From positions 1 to 33,271 of the forward strand of contig JAPLIE010000096.1 of NCBI GenBank assembly GCA_026389265.1: a stretch of DNA of 33,271 bases, read 5' to 3'. Origin of the DNA: Cyanobacteriota bacterium (GTDB taxonomy: Bacteria; Cyanobacteriota; Cyanobacteriia; PCC-6307; Cyanobiaceae). The position numbers and the translations under genes were made by a program. Of the stretch, positions 15,101-24,552 are shown piece after piece (positions within the stretch are counted from its first letter, which is position 1; each line of letters opens with the position of its first letter). The notes under the pieces are model-generated. The model saw only the letters and a program-made list of their open reading frames with translations, was not told where the DNA came from and did no database searches.

Positions 15101-16675
15101 TCAGGGGTTCCCCAACCGGCCGGTGACATCGGCCATCGGCAGATCCCCGTTCCCCCACCCCTGAGCGGGCAGGAGTGGGGAGGCTCCTGCGGCCGGGCGC
15201 ACGGCCGGTCCGGCCGCAAAGGCGGCCTCGGTCCAGGCGAACAGCAACGGACCGAGCACGCCGCCATCGGCCGCGCCCTGCGGCCGCAGATTGAAATGGT
15301 CGCCGCCCTGCACCAACACCAGCTGATTGCCGATTGCTCTTCCCCAGCGCATCGGCGCGATCGCTTCGGGATCGGGAGGCACCACCCAATCGCGGTTGCC
15401 GCTCACCAGCAGCACCCGACCACCCTGCTCGCTGCTGAATCCCCTGGCGAACAGCAGCGACATCGGCGGACTCACGGCCCCCACCGCCACAACCCGCGGA
15501 TCGGCGAGGCCGGCATAGCGGACGCCGCGCAGCCAGCTGCACTGCAGGGTCCAACTGAGGTTGCGATCCGGATCGTCCAGGTCCGAACAGCGTTGGAGCA
15601 GCGTTTGCTTGCTCGGCTGGAGCCCCGCCAGCTGCAGGGCGGTGGTGGCCCCCCAGGAGTGGCCCAGCACCACCACCCTTCCGGCATCTACCTGCCGGGC
15701 CAAGCGGAGGCGGCCATTCCCGATTGCATCGAGCACGGCGATCAAATCCTTGGGACGGCGCGCCAGCTCCTTAGGGTCCGGCGGCGGAGACTGCCCCGCC
15801 AGAACGGCCTCCTGCTGGCTGCTGTCACTGCCGGGATGGCGGGGCAGCGCCACGCTGTAACCCCTCGAGGCCAGCAGGATCCCCCAGCCCTCGAAGGCGG
15901 CGGGGCTATCCCAGAGGCCATGGGAGATCAGCACAAGCCTGCCGTTGGCACCGCTCGCCGGCTCCAGCAGCGTGATCTCCAGGGGATCGGGGCGGTGCGG
16001 CACCGGCAGGGTCACGATGCGACGGTTCACGCTCCTCCCCGCCATGGGACTGGCCGTGGCCGCTGCAGAGACCGCTGGGGCAAGCGGTGGCGAGAGGGGT
16101 GGCGAGACGGCGGGTGTAACAGCCAGAAGGGACTCGGCCTGCTGGCGTTGCCGCAGCATCCGGTTGAACAGCTGCCGGGTCCGGCCGAGATCGAGCGTGA
16201 ACCGCTGGCCGGGGATCGCCTTCAACAGGCTCAGCAGGGTGGGCTCACCGTCGCTCGCGGCCTGGCGCAGGGCCTCAGTCAGGGTGCGGCCGCTGAGATC
16301 GGCGCTCCGGCCCTCCACGAATCCGATCGAGGAGAGAACGAGCATGGCCTGCTCCACCAGCGGCGACCCCACCGAGCCGTCAGCCACTTGCTTCACGCTC
16401 AGCGGCACAGGCTGCTGCAGCAGTTCGATCACTTGGCGGCCCACGGCGCCGTTGCTGGCGCGATCCAGCTCCGCCAGGTCGCTGTTGCCCTGGCGGAGGG
16501 CTTCCGCCGACTTCAGCTCCCGCAGCTTCACCGTGAGCTGGGTCTTCAGCAGGGGGAGCTCGATCACCACCTCCTCCAGGGCCAGGGCCGGAGCGGTGGG
16601 GATCAGGGGGCCCAGCAGAGCGGCTCCAAACAGGGCCACCAACAGCCGGCGGGATCGCAGGTGTGCGGGGATCAT
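15101..16675 (-). CDS. Secreted alpha/beta hydrolase with N-terminal DUF1400-type domain
   Basis: 524 residues from the ATG at 16675. A signal peptide (RSRRLLVALFGAALLGPLIP, then ALA before Leu-Glu) implies export. Residues about 35-170 are helical and resemble the cyanobacterial DUF1400 module. After a Ser/Pro/Ala linker (about 190-215) follows an alpha/beta hydrolase: oxyanion region LVLISHGLWDSP, nucleophile elbow GHSWGA with Ser340, probable acid Asp in SGNRDWVVP, and probable His in VQGGDHFNL. This architecture is often annotated as predicted dienelactone hydrolase or lipase; the true substrate is unknown. It lies 31 bases downstream of glmU on the same strand and may share its transcript. 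Confidence 0.85.
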   Translation of the reverse strand: MIPAHLRSRRLLVALFGAALLGPLIPTAPALALEEVVIELPLLKTQLTVKLRELKSAEALRQGNSDLAELDRASNGAVGRQVIELLQQPVPLSVKQVADGSVGSPLVEQAMLVLSSIGFVEGRSADLSGRTLTEALRQAASDGEPTLLSLLKAIPGQRFTLDLGRTRQLFNRMLRQRQQAESLLAVTPAVSPPLSPPLAPAVSAAATASPMAGRSVNRRIVTLPVPHRPDPLEITLLEPASGANGRLVLISHGLWDSPAAFEGWGILLASRGYSVALPRHPGSDSSQQEAVLAGQSPPPDPKELARRPKDLIAVLDAIGNGRLRLARQVDAGRVVVLGHSWGATTALQLAGLQPSKQTLLQRCSDLDDPDRNLSWTLQCSWLRGVRYAGLADPRVVAVGAVSPPMSLLFARGFSSEQGGRVLLVSGNRDWVVPPDPEAIAPMRWGRAIGNQLVLVQGGDHFNLRPQGAADGGVLGPLLFAWTEAAFAAGPAVRPAAGASPLLPAQGWGNGDLPMADVTGRLGNP

Positions 16676-16706
16676 GGCCTGGGCACCGGGTGAATGGCGT
16701 CAGGCT

Positions 16707-18065
16707 TCAGTTTGGAGGCGGCGCTCCCTGCCTGCGTTCCTTCACCACCTGCCGCGCCCGCCCGAAGGCCAGGGCGCCGTCGGGCACGTTCTGGGTGAGG
16801 GTGGAGCCGGCCGCCACGGTCACCCCCGCGCCGAGGCTGATTGGGGCGACCAGCACGGAATTGGCGCCGGTCTTGCTGCCGGCGCCGATCACGGTGCGGT
16901 GCTTGTGAACGCCATCGAAGTTGGCGGTGATCGTGCCGGCGCCCACGTTCACGTTGGCGCCCAGGTCGGCATCGCCCAGGTAGCTGAGGTGATTGGCCTT
17001 CACGCCGGCCCCCAGGTGGCTGTTCTTCACCTCCACGAAGTTGCCGATCCGGCAGCCGGCCTCCAGGTGGGCGCCGTTTCTCAGCTGGGCATAGGGCCCC
17101 ACCACGCAGTCCGTTTCCACGCTGCTCTCGCGCAGCACGGAATAGAGCACCTCCACCCCATCGGCGAGGCTGCTGTTCTCGATCAGGCAGCCCGGCCCGA
17201 TGCGGCAGCCATTGCCGATCACCGTGCTGCCGCGGAAGTGGCACTGGGGTTCCACCAGCACATCGCGGCCGAAGCGGGTGCCCTCGCTGAGGGTGCAGCT
17301 GGCCGGATCCGTGAAGCTCACGCCCTCGGCCATCCAGTGGCGCCGCAGCCGCTCCTGCAGCACGGCCTCGCATTGGGCTAACTGCAGGCGGTCGTTGATG
17401 CCGTTGATCTCGTCAGGGTCGGCCACCTCCAGGTGCACCGCCGGGCTGAGCATCGCCACGGTGTCGGTGAGGTAGAGCTCGCCCTGGTTGTTGTCGGTGG
17501 TGAGCTGCGGCAGCACCGCCGCCAGCCTCGCCCAGTCGAAGCAGTAGATGCCGGCATTGGTGAGGGTGTTGCGGCGCTGCTCCTCGCTGCAGTCGCGGTG
17601 CTCCACGATGCCGCTTACTCGCCCCTGCTCATCGGCGAAGACCCGGCCGTAGCCGCTGGGATCGGCCAGGCGGGCCGTGAGCAGGGTCACGGCGGCGCCG
17701 CTGGAGCGGTGCTTCGCCAGCAGCTCCTCCAGGGTGCCGGGACGCAGCAGGGGCACATCGCCGTTGAGCACCAGCAGCTCGCCCTGGAAGCCGGCGAGCG
17801 GCTCCAGCAGCTGCTGCACGGCGTGGCCGGTGCCGTTCTGGGGCTGCTGCAGCACGAATTCCAGGCCCCCCAGGGCAGCCAGGGAACGCTCCACCCGCTC
17901 GGCCTGGTGGCCCACGATCAGCAGTTGGCGTTCCGGGCCTAGGTGGCGGCAGCTGGCCAGCACCCGTTCCACCAGGGTGGCGCCGGCCAGGGGCTGCAGC
18001 ACCTTGGGCAGGTCGCTCTTCATGCGGGTGCCCTTTCCGGCGGCCAGAACGGCAACGGCGAGCAT
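16707..18065 (-). CDS. glmU: Bifunctional GlmU: glucosamine-1-phosphate N-acetyltransferase / UDP-GlcNAc pyrophosphorylase
   Basis: 452 residues, normal length. The N-terminal uridylyltransferase carries [20 protein letters not shown] (about 7-26), [13 protein letters not shown] and VLNGDVPLL. The C-terminal left-handed beta-helix acetyltransferase shows hexapeptide-type repeats ([20 protein letters not shown]) and [21 protein letters not shown], with [10 protein letters not shown] near the active site. It makes UDP-GlcNAc for peptidoglycan and LPS. ATG at 18065, with a TAGATT hexamer 22 nt upstream. Firm. Confidence 0.97.
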   Translation of the reverse strand: MLAVAVLAAGKGTRMKSDLPKVLQPLAGATLVERVLASCRHLGPERQLLIVGHQAERVERSLAALGGLEFVLQQPQNGTGHAVQQLLEPLAGFQGELLVLNGDVPLLRPGTLEELLAKHRSSGAAVTLLTARLADPSGYGRVFADEQGRVSGIVEHRDCSEEQRRNTLTNAGIYCFDWARLAAVLPQLTTDNNQGELYLTDTVAMLSPAVHLEVADPDEINGINDRLQLAQCEAVLQERLRRHWMAEGVSFTDPASCTLSEGTRFGRDVLVEPQCHFRGSTVIGNGCRIGPGCLIENSSLADGVEVLYSVLRESSVETDCVVGPYAQLRNGAHLEAGCRIGNFVEVKNSHLGAGVKANHLSYLGDADLGANVNVGAGTITANFDGVHKHRTVIGAGSKTGANSVLVAPISLGAGVTVAAGSTLTQNVPDGALAFGRARQVVKERRQGAPPPN

Positions 18066-18087
18066 CGGATTCGAGCGACTGCGGCGG

Positions 18088-18093
18088 AATCTA
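18088..18093 (-). promoter_or_regulatory. Candidate -10 element of glmU
   Basis: Reads TAGATT on the minus strand, ending 22 nt before the glmU ATG; no clear -35. The 192-base gap between glmU and the next gene holds no other feature I recognise. Confidence 0.3.
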
Positions 18094-18257
18094 GGTGCCT
18101 GTCACGCACCCTTCTCGGGGGATCTAGAATCGAGCGGGATCGGTGCGACAGGTAAGAGCGGCAGGAAATCCGAAAATCGGATACTCGGGGCTTGCCAGGG
18201 TCGATCGGGGTGACAACAGTCCCCGGTTCGGCCGTCAATTTGTTGCCTGCAGACGTT

Positions 18258-19409
18258 CTACTTCATTCGTCGTGTTTCCATCCCCCAGCGCTTGCGCCAG
18301 GCGCTGCTGGAGGTGCGTTCGCCGCGGGCCAGGGAAGCTGCCTGGGCTTCGCGCCGGTCGGCACGAATGGCGGCGGCATCGGCTATGCGGCTGGGGTCGC
18401 GGTAGGGCTCGCCGGCGCTGCTGGCCAGATGCTCGAACTCCATGGCGGTGAGCTGGCGCCAGACGGTTGAAGGCTCCAGCGCAGCGCGGCTGGCCAGCGT
18501 GCCACCGCTCCAGGCCCTGCGCTGGTTCGCACTCTGGTCTGGCTTGAGGCAGTCTTCGGCTCTCTCCATACCCTCTTCTGCTCCTTCCACGCCCTCGGCT
18601 TCTGCGGCGAGGGCGGAATCTGGTTTTCCCAGCCTTGCACCGTCGGCGGTGGCGAGGGCAACCACGTTGAGATTGGCCAGCCGTAATCCTTCTCTCACCG
18701 CCGCTGCCGAGCAGTAGCTGATCCAGCGGCCCCCATCGGCCAGAAGCTCTGCCAGCGATCCCAGGAACTCCACGGTCCAGAGCTGGGGGCAGCGCTGCGG
18801 GGAGAAGGCGTCGTCCCAGATCAGATCCACCTGCCCCCGCCGCTGCTCCAGCAGGTGCGGCAGCATCTGCCGCGCATCTCCCCAGAGCATGCGCCCCGAT
18901 CCAGCCCCCTGCTGCCAGCAGCCTTGCTGCCAGCAGCCCCGCTCGCTGAGGGACTCCAGGGTGTTCAGGGTCTGCGGTTGCCACTGGCTGCGGAACTCCG
19001 GCTTGGCCAGAGCCAGCTGCAAGGGCGCCGGATCGAGCTCCAGCCCCCACCACTCCAGCTCAAGCCCAGCCGCTGCAGAGGCCTCAAGCAGGGCCGCCAG
19101 GTTGGTGCCGGTGCCCACGCACACCTCCACGACCTTCAAACGCTGCCCCTGGCAGAACCGCTCCAGCTGCGAGGGCTGCACAAACGTTTCCTGTGCTTCT
19201 CGCAGGGCACCGCGGCCGCTGTGGAAACCCTCGCCGAAGCTCGTGCTCCAGAGACTGAAGCTGCCATCACCGCCGTGGCGGATCTCGAGATCCCCGGGTG
19301 CCAACGCCACCGCGTCGCTGGTGGCGGTGGAGCCGGCTTGGGCGGCGCTGGCATGCCCCTCGGCATGCCCCTCGGCTGGCGCCTCAGCGCCGCAGGCGGG
19401 CCAGGTCAT
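18258..19409 (-). CDS. MnmC-like SAM-dependent methyltransferase
   Basis: 383 residues from the ATG at 19409 ([11 protein letters not shown]); an in-frame ATG at 19451 would add 14 residues and overlap aroA further. The core matches the methyltransferase part of MnmC (tRNA mnm5s2U34 modification): [23 protein letters not shown] motif [17 protein letters not shown], acidic WWGLELDP, and [20 protein letters not shown] with a following [11 protein letters not shown]. The FAD-dependent oxidase half of fused MnmC is absent, so this is a stand-alone form. It has unusual Glu/Ala-rich insertions and two short tandem repeats. The start overlaps the aroA stop by 26 bases, so the two are coupled. The tRNA substrate is inferred. 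Confidence 0.75.
   Translation of the reverse strand: MTWPACGAEAPAEGHAEGHASAAQAGSTATSDAVALAPGDLEIRHGGDGSFSLWSTSFGEGFHSGRGALREAQETFVQPSQLERFCQGQRLKVVEVCVGTGTNLAALLEASAAAGLELEWWGLELDPAPLQLALAKPEFRSQWQPQTLNTLESLSERGCWQQGCWQQGAGSGRMLWGDARQMLPHLLEQRRGQVDLIWDDAFSPQRCPQLWTVEFLGSLAELLADGGRWISYCSAAAVREGLRLANLNVVALATADGARLGKPDSALAAEAEGVEGAEEGMERAEDCLKPDQSANQRRAWSGGTLASRAALEPSTVWRQLTAMEFEHLASSAGEPYRDPSRIADAAAIRADRREAQAASLARGERTSSSAWRKRWGMETRRMK
18911..18940 (-). repeat. 15-nt tandem repeat in the methyltransferase gene
   Basis: GCTGCCAGCAGCCTT is followed by GCTGCCAGCAGCCCC, encoding a duplicated Cys-Trp-Gln-Gln-Gly unit between the SAM motif and the catalytic Asp region. It looks like a recent in-frame slippage duplication. 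Confidence 0.7.
19351..19374 (-). repeat. 12-nt tandem repeat in the methyltransferase N-terminus
   Basis: GCATGCCCCTCG occurs twice in tandem, encoding Glu-Gly-His-Ala repeats in the variable N-terminal tail. Confidence 0.7.
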
Positions 19410-20715
19410 CCCAAAAGCCGGGGTACGACACCGCTGCAGCGGCGCTGTCATGCAGGCGGGTGTCGCCGCTGGCGACCAGGGAGGCCACCGCCAGGCTCAT
19501 CGCCACCCGGTGGTCGGTCTCGCTGTCCACCTCGGCACCATGCAGGGTGGTAACGCCTTGGATCGTAAGGCCATCGGCGTGTTCCTCCAGGCGGGCGCCC
19601 ATGGCCCCGAGCTGCCTGGCCATCACCGCCAGCCGGTCGGTTTCCTTCACCCGCAGCTCTTCGGCGCCGCGGATCGTGCTTACCCCCTCGGCGCAGCAGG
19701 CCGCCACTGCCAGCACCGGGATTTCATCCACCAGCCGAGGAATCAGATCGCCGCCAATGGTGAACGCCCGCAGCGGACCATGCTCCACCGCCAGGTCGCC
19801 CACCGGTTCGCCGGCCACATCGCGGCGGTTCAACACCGTGATCCGGGCGCCCATCTGCTCCAGCACCTCCAGGATGCCGGTGCGGCTGGGGTTGAGGCCC
19901 ACGTTCTCCACCGTGAGCGCGGCGCCGGGGGTGATGGCGGCGGCCACCAGCCAGAAGGCGGCCGAGCTGATGTCGCCGGGAACCACCACGGTTTGGCCCC
20001 TCAGCGTGTTGCCGGGGGTCACGGTCACCTCGGTGCCGCCCGGGCCGGCCACCACCAGATCGGCGCCGAAGGCCCGCAGCATCCGCTCGCTGTGGTCGCG
20101 CGAGAGGGCCGGCTCGATCACCGTGGTGGGGCCCGCGGCGGTGAGGGCGGCCAGCAGCAGGGCGCTCTTCACCTGGGCCGAGGCCACCGGTGTGCGGATC
20201 GTGGCGCCGTGAAGCTGCCGGCCGGCGATCGCCAGCGGTGCCAGGTTGCCGCCGCCTCTGCCAGCGATGGTGGCGCCCATCTGGGCGAGGGGGCCACCGA
20301 CCCGTCGCATCGGACGGCGCCGCAGCGAGGCGTCGCCCGTGAGCACAAAGTGGCGCCCAGCCCGACCGGCTAGCAGACCCAGCATCAGCCGCATCGTGGT
20401 GCCGGAGTTGCCGCAATCCAGCAGGTTCTCGGGTTCGCGGAAGCCATCGAGGCCCACGCCCTGCACGATCACCTCGCGGCCCGCCTCGATCGGGCTCACC
20501 GCCACCCCCATCGCCCGCAGGCAGGCGGCGGTGCTGAGGGGGTCTTCGGCCGGCAGCAGTCCCTCGATGCGCGTTTCACCTTCAGCGATGGCGCCGAACA
20601 GCAGGGCCCGGTGGGAGATCGACTTGTCGCCCGGCACTCGCACCTGCCCCGCCAGGCTCCCCGGCGCACCCGGCAGCAGCAGTGGGGCCTGAAGGTCGGA
20701 GGGGGCGAGGGTCAC
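19384..20715 (-). CDS. aroA: 3-phosphoshikimate 1-carboxyvinyltransferase (EPSP synthase)
   Basis: 443 residues, full length; sixth step of the shikimate pathway. Signatures: [18 protein letters not shown] with the phosphate-binding Lys31, [36 protein letters not shown], and [21 protein letters not shown] near residue 330. Start is GTG at 20715; TAGGAT lies 22 nt upstream. It is followed by the MnmC-like gene with overlap. Confidence 0.97.
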   Translation of the reverse strand: MTLAPSDLQAPLLLPGAPGSLAGQVRVPGDKSISHRALLFGAIAEGETRIEGLLPAEDPLSTAACLRAMGVAVSPIEAGREVIVQGVGLDGFREPENLLDCGNSGTTMRLMLGLLAGRAGRHFVLTGDASLRRRPMRRVGGPLAQMGATIAGRGGGNLAPLAIAGRQLHGATIRTPVASAQVKSALLLAALTAAGPTTVIEPALSRDHSERMLRAFGADLVVAGPGGTEVTVTPGNTLRGQTVVVPGDISSAAFWLVAAAITPGAALTVENVGLNPSRTGILEVLEQMGARITVLNRRDVAGEPVGDLAVEHGPLRAFTIGGDLIPRLVDEIPVLAVAACCAEGVSTIRGAEELRVKETDRLAVMARQLGAMGARLEEHADGLTIQGVTTLHGAEVDSETDHRVAMSLAVASLVASGDTRLHDSAAAAVSYPGFWDDLARLRR

Positions 20716-20737
20716 ACCGGCGGGTCAGAACCGCAGG

Positions 20738-20743
20738 ATCCTA
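20738..20743 (-). promoter_or_regulatory. Candidate -10 element of aroA
   Basis: TAGGAT on the minus strand, ending 22 nt before the GTG start of aroA. No obvious -35. Confidence 0.35.
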
Positions 20744-20756
20744 TGGAGGCTCCGGC

Positions 20757-21089
20757 TCAGACAGGGCGGATCCCCGCTGCCCGCAGCGCCGCCGAGAGCG
20801 ACCACACCTCCAGCACCAATTGGTGCCAAGGGGCGATCGTGGCCATCTCCAGAGCCATGGGCGTTGGAGCCGCCTGACGCAGGGCCCGCGCCGCTGCCAA
20901 TTCCGCCTGGGCCCGATCAAGCCGGTCTTTCAGCTCAGAGCGGCCCGCTTCTGGAAGCACCCGATCGGGACAATGCTGCAGCAGCACCTGACCCCGGGAG
21001 AAGCTCTGCTGAAAGTCGTCGAGCAGGGGGGCCAGCACCTGCTCCAGGAGCTCTCCGGCAGATTCGGGGGTGGAAGGCTCGGCATCCAT
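20757..21089 (-). CDS. DUF2605 family protein
   Basis: 110 residues, soluble and mostly helical. The segment LLEQVLAPLLDDFQQSFSRG and the later AELAAARALRQAAPTPMALE, then MATIAPWHQLVLEVW, fit the cyanobacterial DUF2605 family of unknown function. ATG at 21089. It lies 41 bases upstream of aroA on the same strand, but aroA appears to have its own -10. Medium certainty on the family. Confidence 0.65.
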   Translation of the reverse strand: MDAEPSTPESAGELLEQVLAPLLDDFQQSFSRGQVLLQHCPDRVLPEAGRSELKDRLDRAQAELAAARALRQAAPTPMALEMATIAPWHQLVLEVWSLSAALRAAGIRPV

Positions 21090-21164
21090 GGGCCAAGACT
21101 AGGAAGCTAGCGGGCGAGCCGTTTTCAACCCGCTGGCGGGAGATCCGACCCGCTGGCGATCGCC

Positions 21165-21620
21165 TCATCCGAGCAGCAGCCCTCCCTCGTCGCTCAGCTC
21201 GGCGCTGACGCTGCGCAGGTCGTAGAGCAGCTCGGCCAGGGTGCAGCGGAAGAGCTCCCGCTCCAGGGCGGCGCGCAGCCGCTGCTCCATCAGGGCCGCC
21301 ACCCGGTCGGCCGCCCCACCCGCCAGCTCGCCGCTCGCTCCGGCCGCATCACTGCCCAGGCCCTGGCCCAGGGCGGCCAGCACATCGGCCAGAGGAATGG
21401 CGCTCGCTGGCCGGGCCAGCCGGTAGCCCCCCAGCCGGCCGCGCCGCGCCTCCAGCAGGCCGGCCCGCCGCAGCTGCAGCAGCAGCTGCTCGAGCATCGG
21501 TGCCGGCAGCTCCTGAGCGGCGGCCAGGTCGTTCACGGAGCGCCAGCGCCCAGGATCACCCGCCAGCTCCAGCAGGGCCTTGATGGCATGGATCGCCTGG
21601 CGGCCCAGCAGGGGACTCAA
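21165..21620 (-). CDS. Rrf2 family transcriptional regulator
   Basis: 151 residues. The N-terminal winged helix of Rrf2 is visible: GRQAIHAIKALLELAG, DLAAAQELPAPMLEQLLLQL as recognition region, then AGLLEARRGRLGGYRLARPA with the wing and IPLADVLAAL. The three-cysteine cluster that binds Fe-S in IscR/NsrR types is missing (only one Cys, near the C-terminus), so it is unlikely to sense through a cluster. The start is TTG at 21620, preceded by AGGAG at good spacing. It begins 12 bases after the ubiD stop on the same strand, so both probably form one transcript. Target unknown. Confidence 0.85.
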   Translation of the reverse strand: MSPLLGRQAIHAIKALLELAGDPGRWRSVNDLAAAQELPAPMLEQLLLQLRRAGLLEARRGRLGGYRLARPASAIPLADVLAALGQGLGSDAAGASGELAGGAADRVAALMEQRLRAALERELFRCTLAELLYDLRSVSAELSDEGGLLLG

Positions 21621-21632
21621 GGGTTCTCCTGG

Positions 21633-23192
21633 TCAGGCGGAGCGTCCGCTCAGGGCGGCCAGCCTGCTGAGGAGGTGCTCAAAGCTGTAGCCGAACAGGG
21701 AGGGATCCGGTTCGGAACCGCCTAGATCCGCCAGGCCCAGCTCGGCCCAGCGCCCATCCACCCGGGCCTCCAGCTCGGGGCTGCGCCGCAACGGCTCGCC
21801 CCAGCCGTGGCGTTTCTCCGGGCCCACCTTGGTGGTGGCATCGATCGCCAGGCGGCCGCCCAGGCCCAGCCGCTCGCTGGCGAAATCGAGCGTGTCGAAG
21901 GGGGTGTCCTCCAGCACGAACAGATCGCGCTGCGGATCCACTAGGGCGCTGATCGCCCAGATCACCTGGCGCGGATCGCGGATGTTGATCGCCTTGTCCA
22001 CCACCACCACGAACTTGGTGTAAGTGAACTGCGGCAGCGCTGTCCAGAACGCCATCGCCGCCCGTTTGGCCTGGCCGGGATAGGCCTTGTCGATGGCGAT
22101 CACGGCCAGCTTGTAGCTGAGCCCCTCCATCGGCAGGAAGAAATCCACGATCTCCGGGATTTGCTGGCGCAGGATCGGGGTGTAGATGCGGTTCAAGGCG
22201 ATCGCCAGCATGGCGTCCTCCTTGGGCGGCCGGCCGCTGAAGGTGGTGAAGTAGATCGGATTGCGGCGCTGGGTGATGCACTGAATCCGCACCAGCGGTG
22301 AATCCTCCACGCCGCCGTAGAAGCCCATGTGATCGCCGAAGCGGCCATCGGCCCGTTCTTCGCCGGGGGTGATCGTGCCCTCCAGCACCACCTCGCTGTG
22401 GCTGGGCACCTTGAGGTTCACGGTCTTGCACGGCGCTAGCCGCACCCCCTCGCCGCCGTAGAGCCCGGCGAACAGCCACTCGCTCAATTGCACCGGGATC
22501 GGGGTGGCCGCCGCCATCACCAACAGCGGATGCACGCCGATGGCGATCGCGATCTCCAGCGGTTGACCCAACGCCGCCGCCTTGCGGAGATGACGGGCGC
22601 CGCCCCGCACGCTCAGCCAGTGCACGGTCATCGTGTTGATCGACTGCTGCTGCAGCCGGTACACCCCCACGTTGGGGGTGCCGGTCTCGGGGTCCTTGGT
22701 GATCACCAGGCCGAGGGTGATGATTCGGCCGGCGTCACCGGGCCAGGGGCGCAGCAGCGGCAGGGCGTCGAGGTTCACCGCCTCGCCGCGAAACACCTGC
22801 TGGTGGCAGGGGGGGGTGAGGTCCAGGTCGGGAAAGGCGCGCAGCAGGTCCCAGGCCAGGCTGCCGTAGCTTTTGAGCTCCCCCAGCCCCTTGGGGGGCC
22901 GGGGCTGCTGCAGCAGGGCGAGCTTCGCGCCGAGAACCTCGAGCTCCTCGGCCCGCTCCATCCCCATGCTCCACACCACCCGCTCCACGGTGCCGAGCAG
23001 GTTCACGGCCACCGGCATCGTGGAGCCGATCACATTCTCGAACAGCAGCGCCGGGCCGCCCAGCGCCAGCACCCGATCGGCGATGGCGGTGAGCTCGAGA
23101 TCGGGATCCACCGGAGCGCTGATGCGCCGCAGCTGGCCACGGCGTTCGAGCAGCTGTAGGAAGCCGCGCAGATCGCGGCCCTGCTGGGCCAT
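21633..23192 (-). CDS. ubiD: UbiD family decarboxylase
   Basis: 519 residues from the ATG at 23192 (in-frame TTG at 23204 and GTG at 23195 are alternatives). UbiD enzymes use prenylated FMN to decarboxylate; the cyanobacterial member is expected to act on a prenylated 4-hydroxybenzoate in plastoquinone synthesis. Signatures: DLRGFLQLLERRGQLRRI at the start, KDPETGTPNVGVYRLQ, HWLSVRGGARHLRKA, and EGTITPGEERADGRFGDHMG with the conserved Glu/Arg residues, then FVVVVDKAINIRDPRQVIWA. UbiX is not in the window. It diverges from the Ntn hydrolase gene. Confidence 0.93.
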   Translation of the reverse strand: MAQQGRDLRGFLQLLERRGQLRRISAPVDPDLELTAIADRVLALGGPALLFENVIGSTMPVAVNLLGTVERVVWSMGMERAEELEVLGAKLALLQQPRPPKGLGELKSYGSLAWDLLRAFPDLDLTPPCHQQVFRGEAVNLDALPLLRPWPGDAGRIITLGLVITKDPETGTPNVGVYRLQQQSINTMTVHWLSVRGGARHLRKAAALGQPLEIAIAIGVHPLLVMAAATPIPVQLSEWLFAGLYGGEGVRLAPCKTVNLKVPSHSEVVLEGTITPGEERADGRFGDHMGFYGGVEDSPLVRIQCITQRRNPIYFTTFSGRPPKEDAMLAIALNRIYTPILRQQIPEIVDFFLPMEGLSYKLAVIAIDKAYPGQAKRAAMAFWTALPQFTYTKFVVVVDKAINIRDPRQVIWAISALVDPQRDLFVLEDTPFDTLDFASERLGLGGRLAIDATTKVGPEKRHGWGEPLRRSPELEARVDGRWAELGLADLGGSEPDPSLFGYSFEHLLSRLAALSGRSA

Positions 23193-23260
23193 CACACCAG
23201 ACAATTGTCGCGGTGGCGTCAGAGCGCACTATGGCCTGTGGTGACTCCCCCTTGCGGGCG

Positions 23261-23289
23261 TTGGGGAGGTCGAGCTGGGCGAATATGAA
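23261..23289 (+). promoter_or_regulatory. Candidate promoter of the Ntn hydrolase gene
   Basis: TTGGGG (23261-23266), a 17-nt spacer, then TATGAA (23284-23289), ending 19 nt before the ATG. It lies in the 104-base divergent gap with ubiD. Confidence 0.35.
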
Positions 23290-23308
23290 AACTTCCTGCC
23301 TCTGAAGC

Positions 23309-24481
23309 ATGCAGCGCTTTGCCCTTCCTCCCATCGGCTTCCGCTCCGGGCACCGCTGCCGGGCACTGCTGCTGGCCCTCGGCCTCGCCCTCGCCGGCCT
23401 CCCCTCCAGCCCGCGCCCCGCGGCAGCCTGCACTCGCGTGCTCTACACCTCCCCGGATGGCACGGTGATCACCGGGCGGAGCATGGATTGGTCGGAGGAC
23501 ATGCGCTCTAATCTCTGGGCCTTCCCCCGCGGCATCGCGCGCGATGGCGGCGGCGGCGCCCGCACCCCCCGCTGGCGCTCCCGTTTCGGCAGCGTGGTGG
23601 TGAGCGGCTACGACATTGGCAGCGCCGAGGGCATGAACGAGAAGGGCCTGGTGGCCAACCTCCTTTACCTGGCGGAATCCGATTACGGCCAGCCCGATGG
23701 CAAGCCCGTGCTCTCCATTTCCCTCTGGGCCCAGTACGTGCTCGATCAGTTCGCCACGGTTTCTGAGGCGGTGGCCCACCTGCGCAAGGAGCCCTTCCGC
23801 GTGGTGGCTCCCACCCTCCCCAATGGCAAAGGCGCCCAGCTGCACCTTGCCATCTCCGACGCGACGGGAGATTCGGCAATTTTTGAGTACATCGGGGGCC
23901 GCCTGGTGATCCACCACGGGCGCCAGTACGCGGTGATGACCAACTCCCCCAGCTTTGATCAGCAGCTCGCCCTCAACACCTACTGGCAGACCGTGGGCGG
24001 CAGCAGCTTCCTTCCCGGCACCATCCGAGCGGCCGATCGTTTCGTGCGCGCCTCCTTCCTGCTCGCCGCCCTGCCTCGCCAGGCCGATCCCGCCTTCATC
24101 AGCGCCGTGCCCGGTCAGAGCTTCCCCTTCCAGGCCCTTGCTGGCGTGCTCGGGGTGGTGCGCAGCGTCAGCGTTCCCCTCGGTATCACCACCCCCGGTG
24201 CCCCCAACCTCTCCTCCACCATCTGGCGGGTGGTGAACGATCAAAAGCGGCGGGTGCTTTATTTCGACGCCGTCACCTCCCCCAGCCTCTTCTGGGTGTC
24301 GCTGGATCAGCTCAACCTCGCCGCCGGCGCCCCCGTGCGGCGGCTGGCGCTGACAGGTGGGCGGATCTACGGGGGTGAGACCGCCGCCAAGTTCGAGCCG
24401 AGCCCCTCCTTCGCCTTCGCGCCCGCCTCCGGTTTGCCGACGCGCCCGAAGCCAGGCCTGGTGCCGACCGAGCGGCGCTGA
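23309..24481 (+). CDS. Secreted linear amide C-N hydrolase (choloylglycine hydrolase / penicillin V acylase type)
   Basis: 390 residues. A signal peptide (hydrophobic run [13 protein letters not shown], then AAA) is followed directly by Cys41, the expected N-terminal nucleophile once the peptide is removed. Relative to that Cys the family residues sit where expected: Arg57 and Asp60 in GRSMDW (positions 17 and 20 of the mature chain), Asn212 in MTNSPSF and Arg307 in TIWRVVND. The active site thus looks complete. Family members hydrolyse bile-salt, penicillin V or acyl-homoserine lactone amides; bile salts are an unlikely substrate here, and the true one is unknown. Likely periplasmic. The N-terminal ATG is well placed. 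Confidence 0.9.
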   Translation: MQRFALPPIGFRSGHRCRALLLALGLALAGLPSSPRPAAACTRVLYTSPDGTVITGRSMDWSEDMRSNLWAFPRGIARDGGGGARTPRWRSRFGSVVVSGYDIGSAEGMNEKGLVANLLYLAESDYGQPDGKPVLSISLWAQYVLDQFATVSEAVAHLRKEPFRVVAPTLPNGKGAQLHLAISDATGDSAIFEYIGGRLVIHHGRQYAVMTNSPSFDQQLALNTYWQTVGGSSFLPGTIRAADRFVRASFLLAALPRQADPAFISAVPGQSFPFQALAGVLGVVRSVSVPLGITTPGAPNLSSTIWRVVNDQKRRVLYFDAVTSPSLFWVSLDQLNLAAGAPVRRLALTGGRIYGGETAAKFEPSPSFAFAPASGLPTRPKPGLVPTERR

Positions 24482-24486
24482 ACCCA

Positions 24487-24542
24487 GGGGGCTGGGGTCG
24501 ACAGCGCAGCCGGTTCGCTCTGCCACACTCGGCCCAGCCCCC
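24487..24542 (+). repeat. Long-loop inverted repeat between the Ntn hydrolase gene and comB
   Basis: GGGGGCTGGG (24487-24496) and CCCAGCCCCC (24533-24542) form a perfect 10-bp stem with a 36-nt loop. It starts 6 bases after the upstream stop and ends 10 bases before the comB ATG. It may be a terminator or a leader structure. A CACACT hexamer in the loop (about 24524-24529) sits where a comB -10 would be. Confidence 0.55.
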
Positions 24543-24552
24543 GGCGCGATCC

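Noticed and set aside
15056-16693. 545-residue open frame on the plus strand opposite the DUF1400-type hydrolase
   Set aside because: Gln/His/Arg-rich low-complexity translation; the opposite strand has signal peptide and catalytic motifs.
18066-18257. Possible tRNA or small RNA in the gap upstream of glmU
   Set aside because: A GGTTCGGCC resembles a T-arm, but no matching acceptor or anticodon arms could be folded; only short hairpins were seen.
23219-24526. 435-residue open frame on the minus strand opposite the Ntn hydrolase
   Set aside because: Antisense to a gene with signal peptide and full active site; the composition is typical of a shadow frame.
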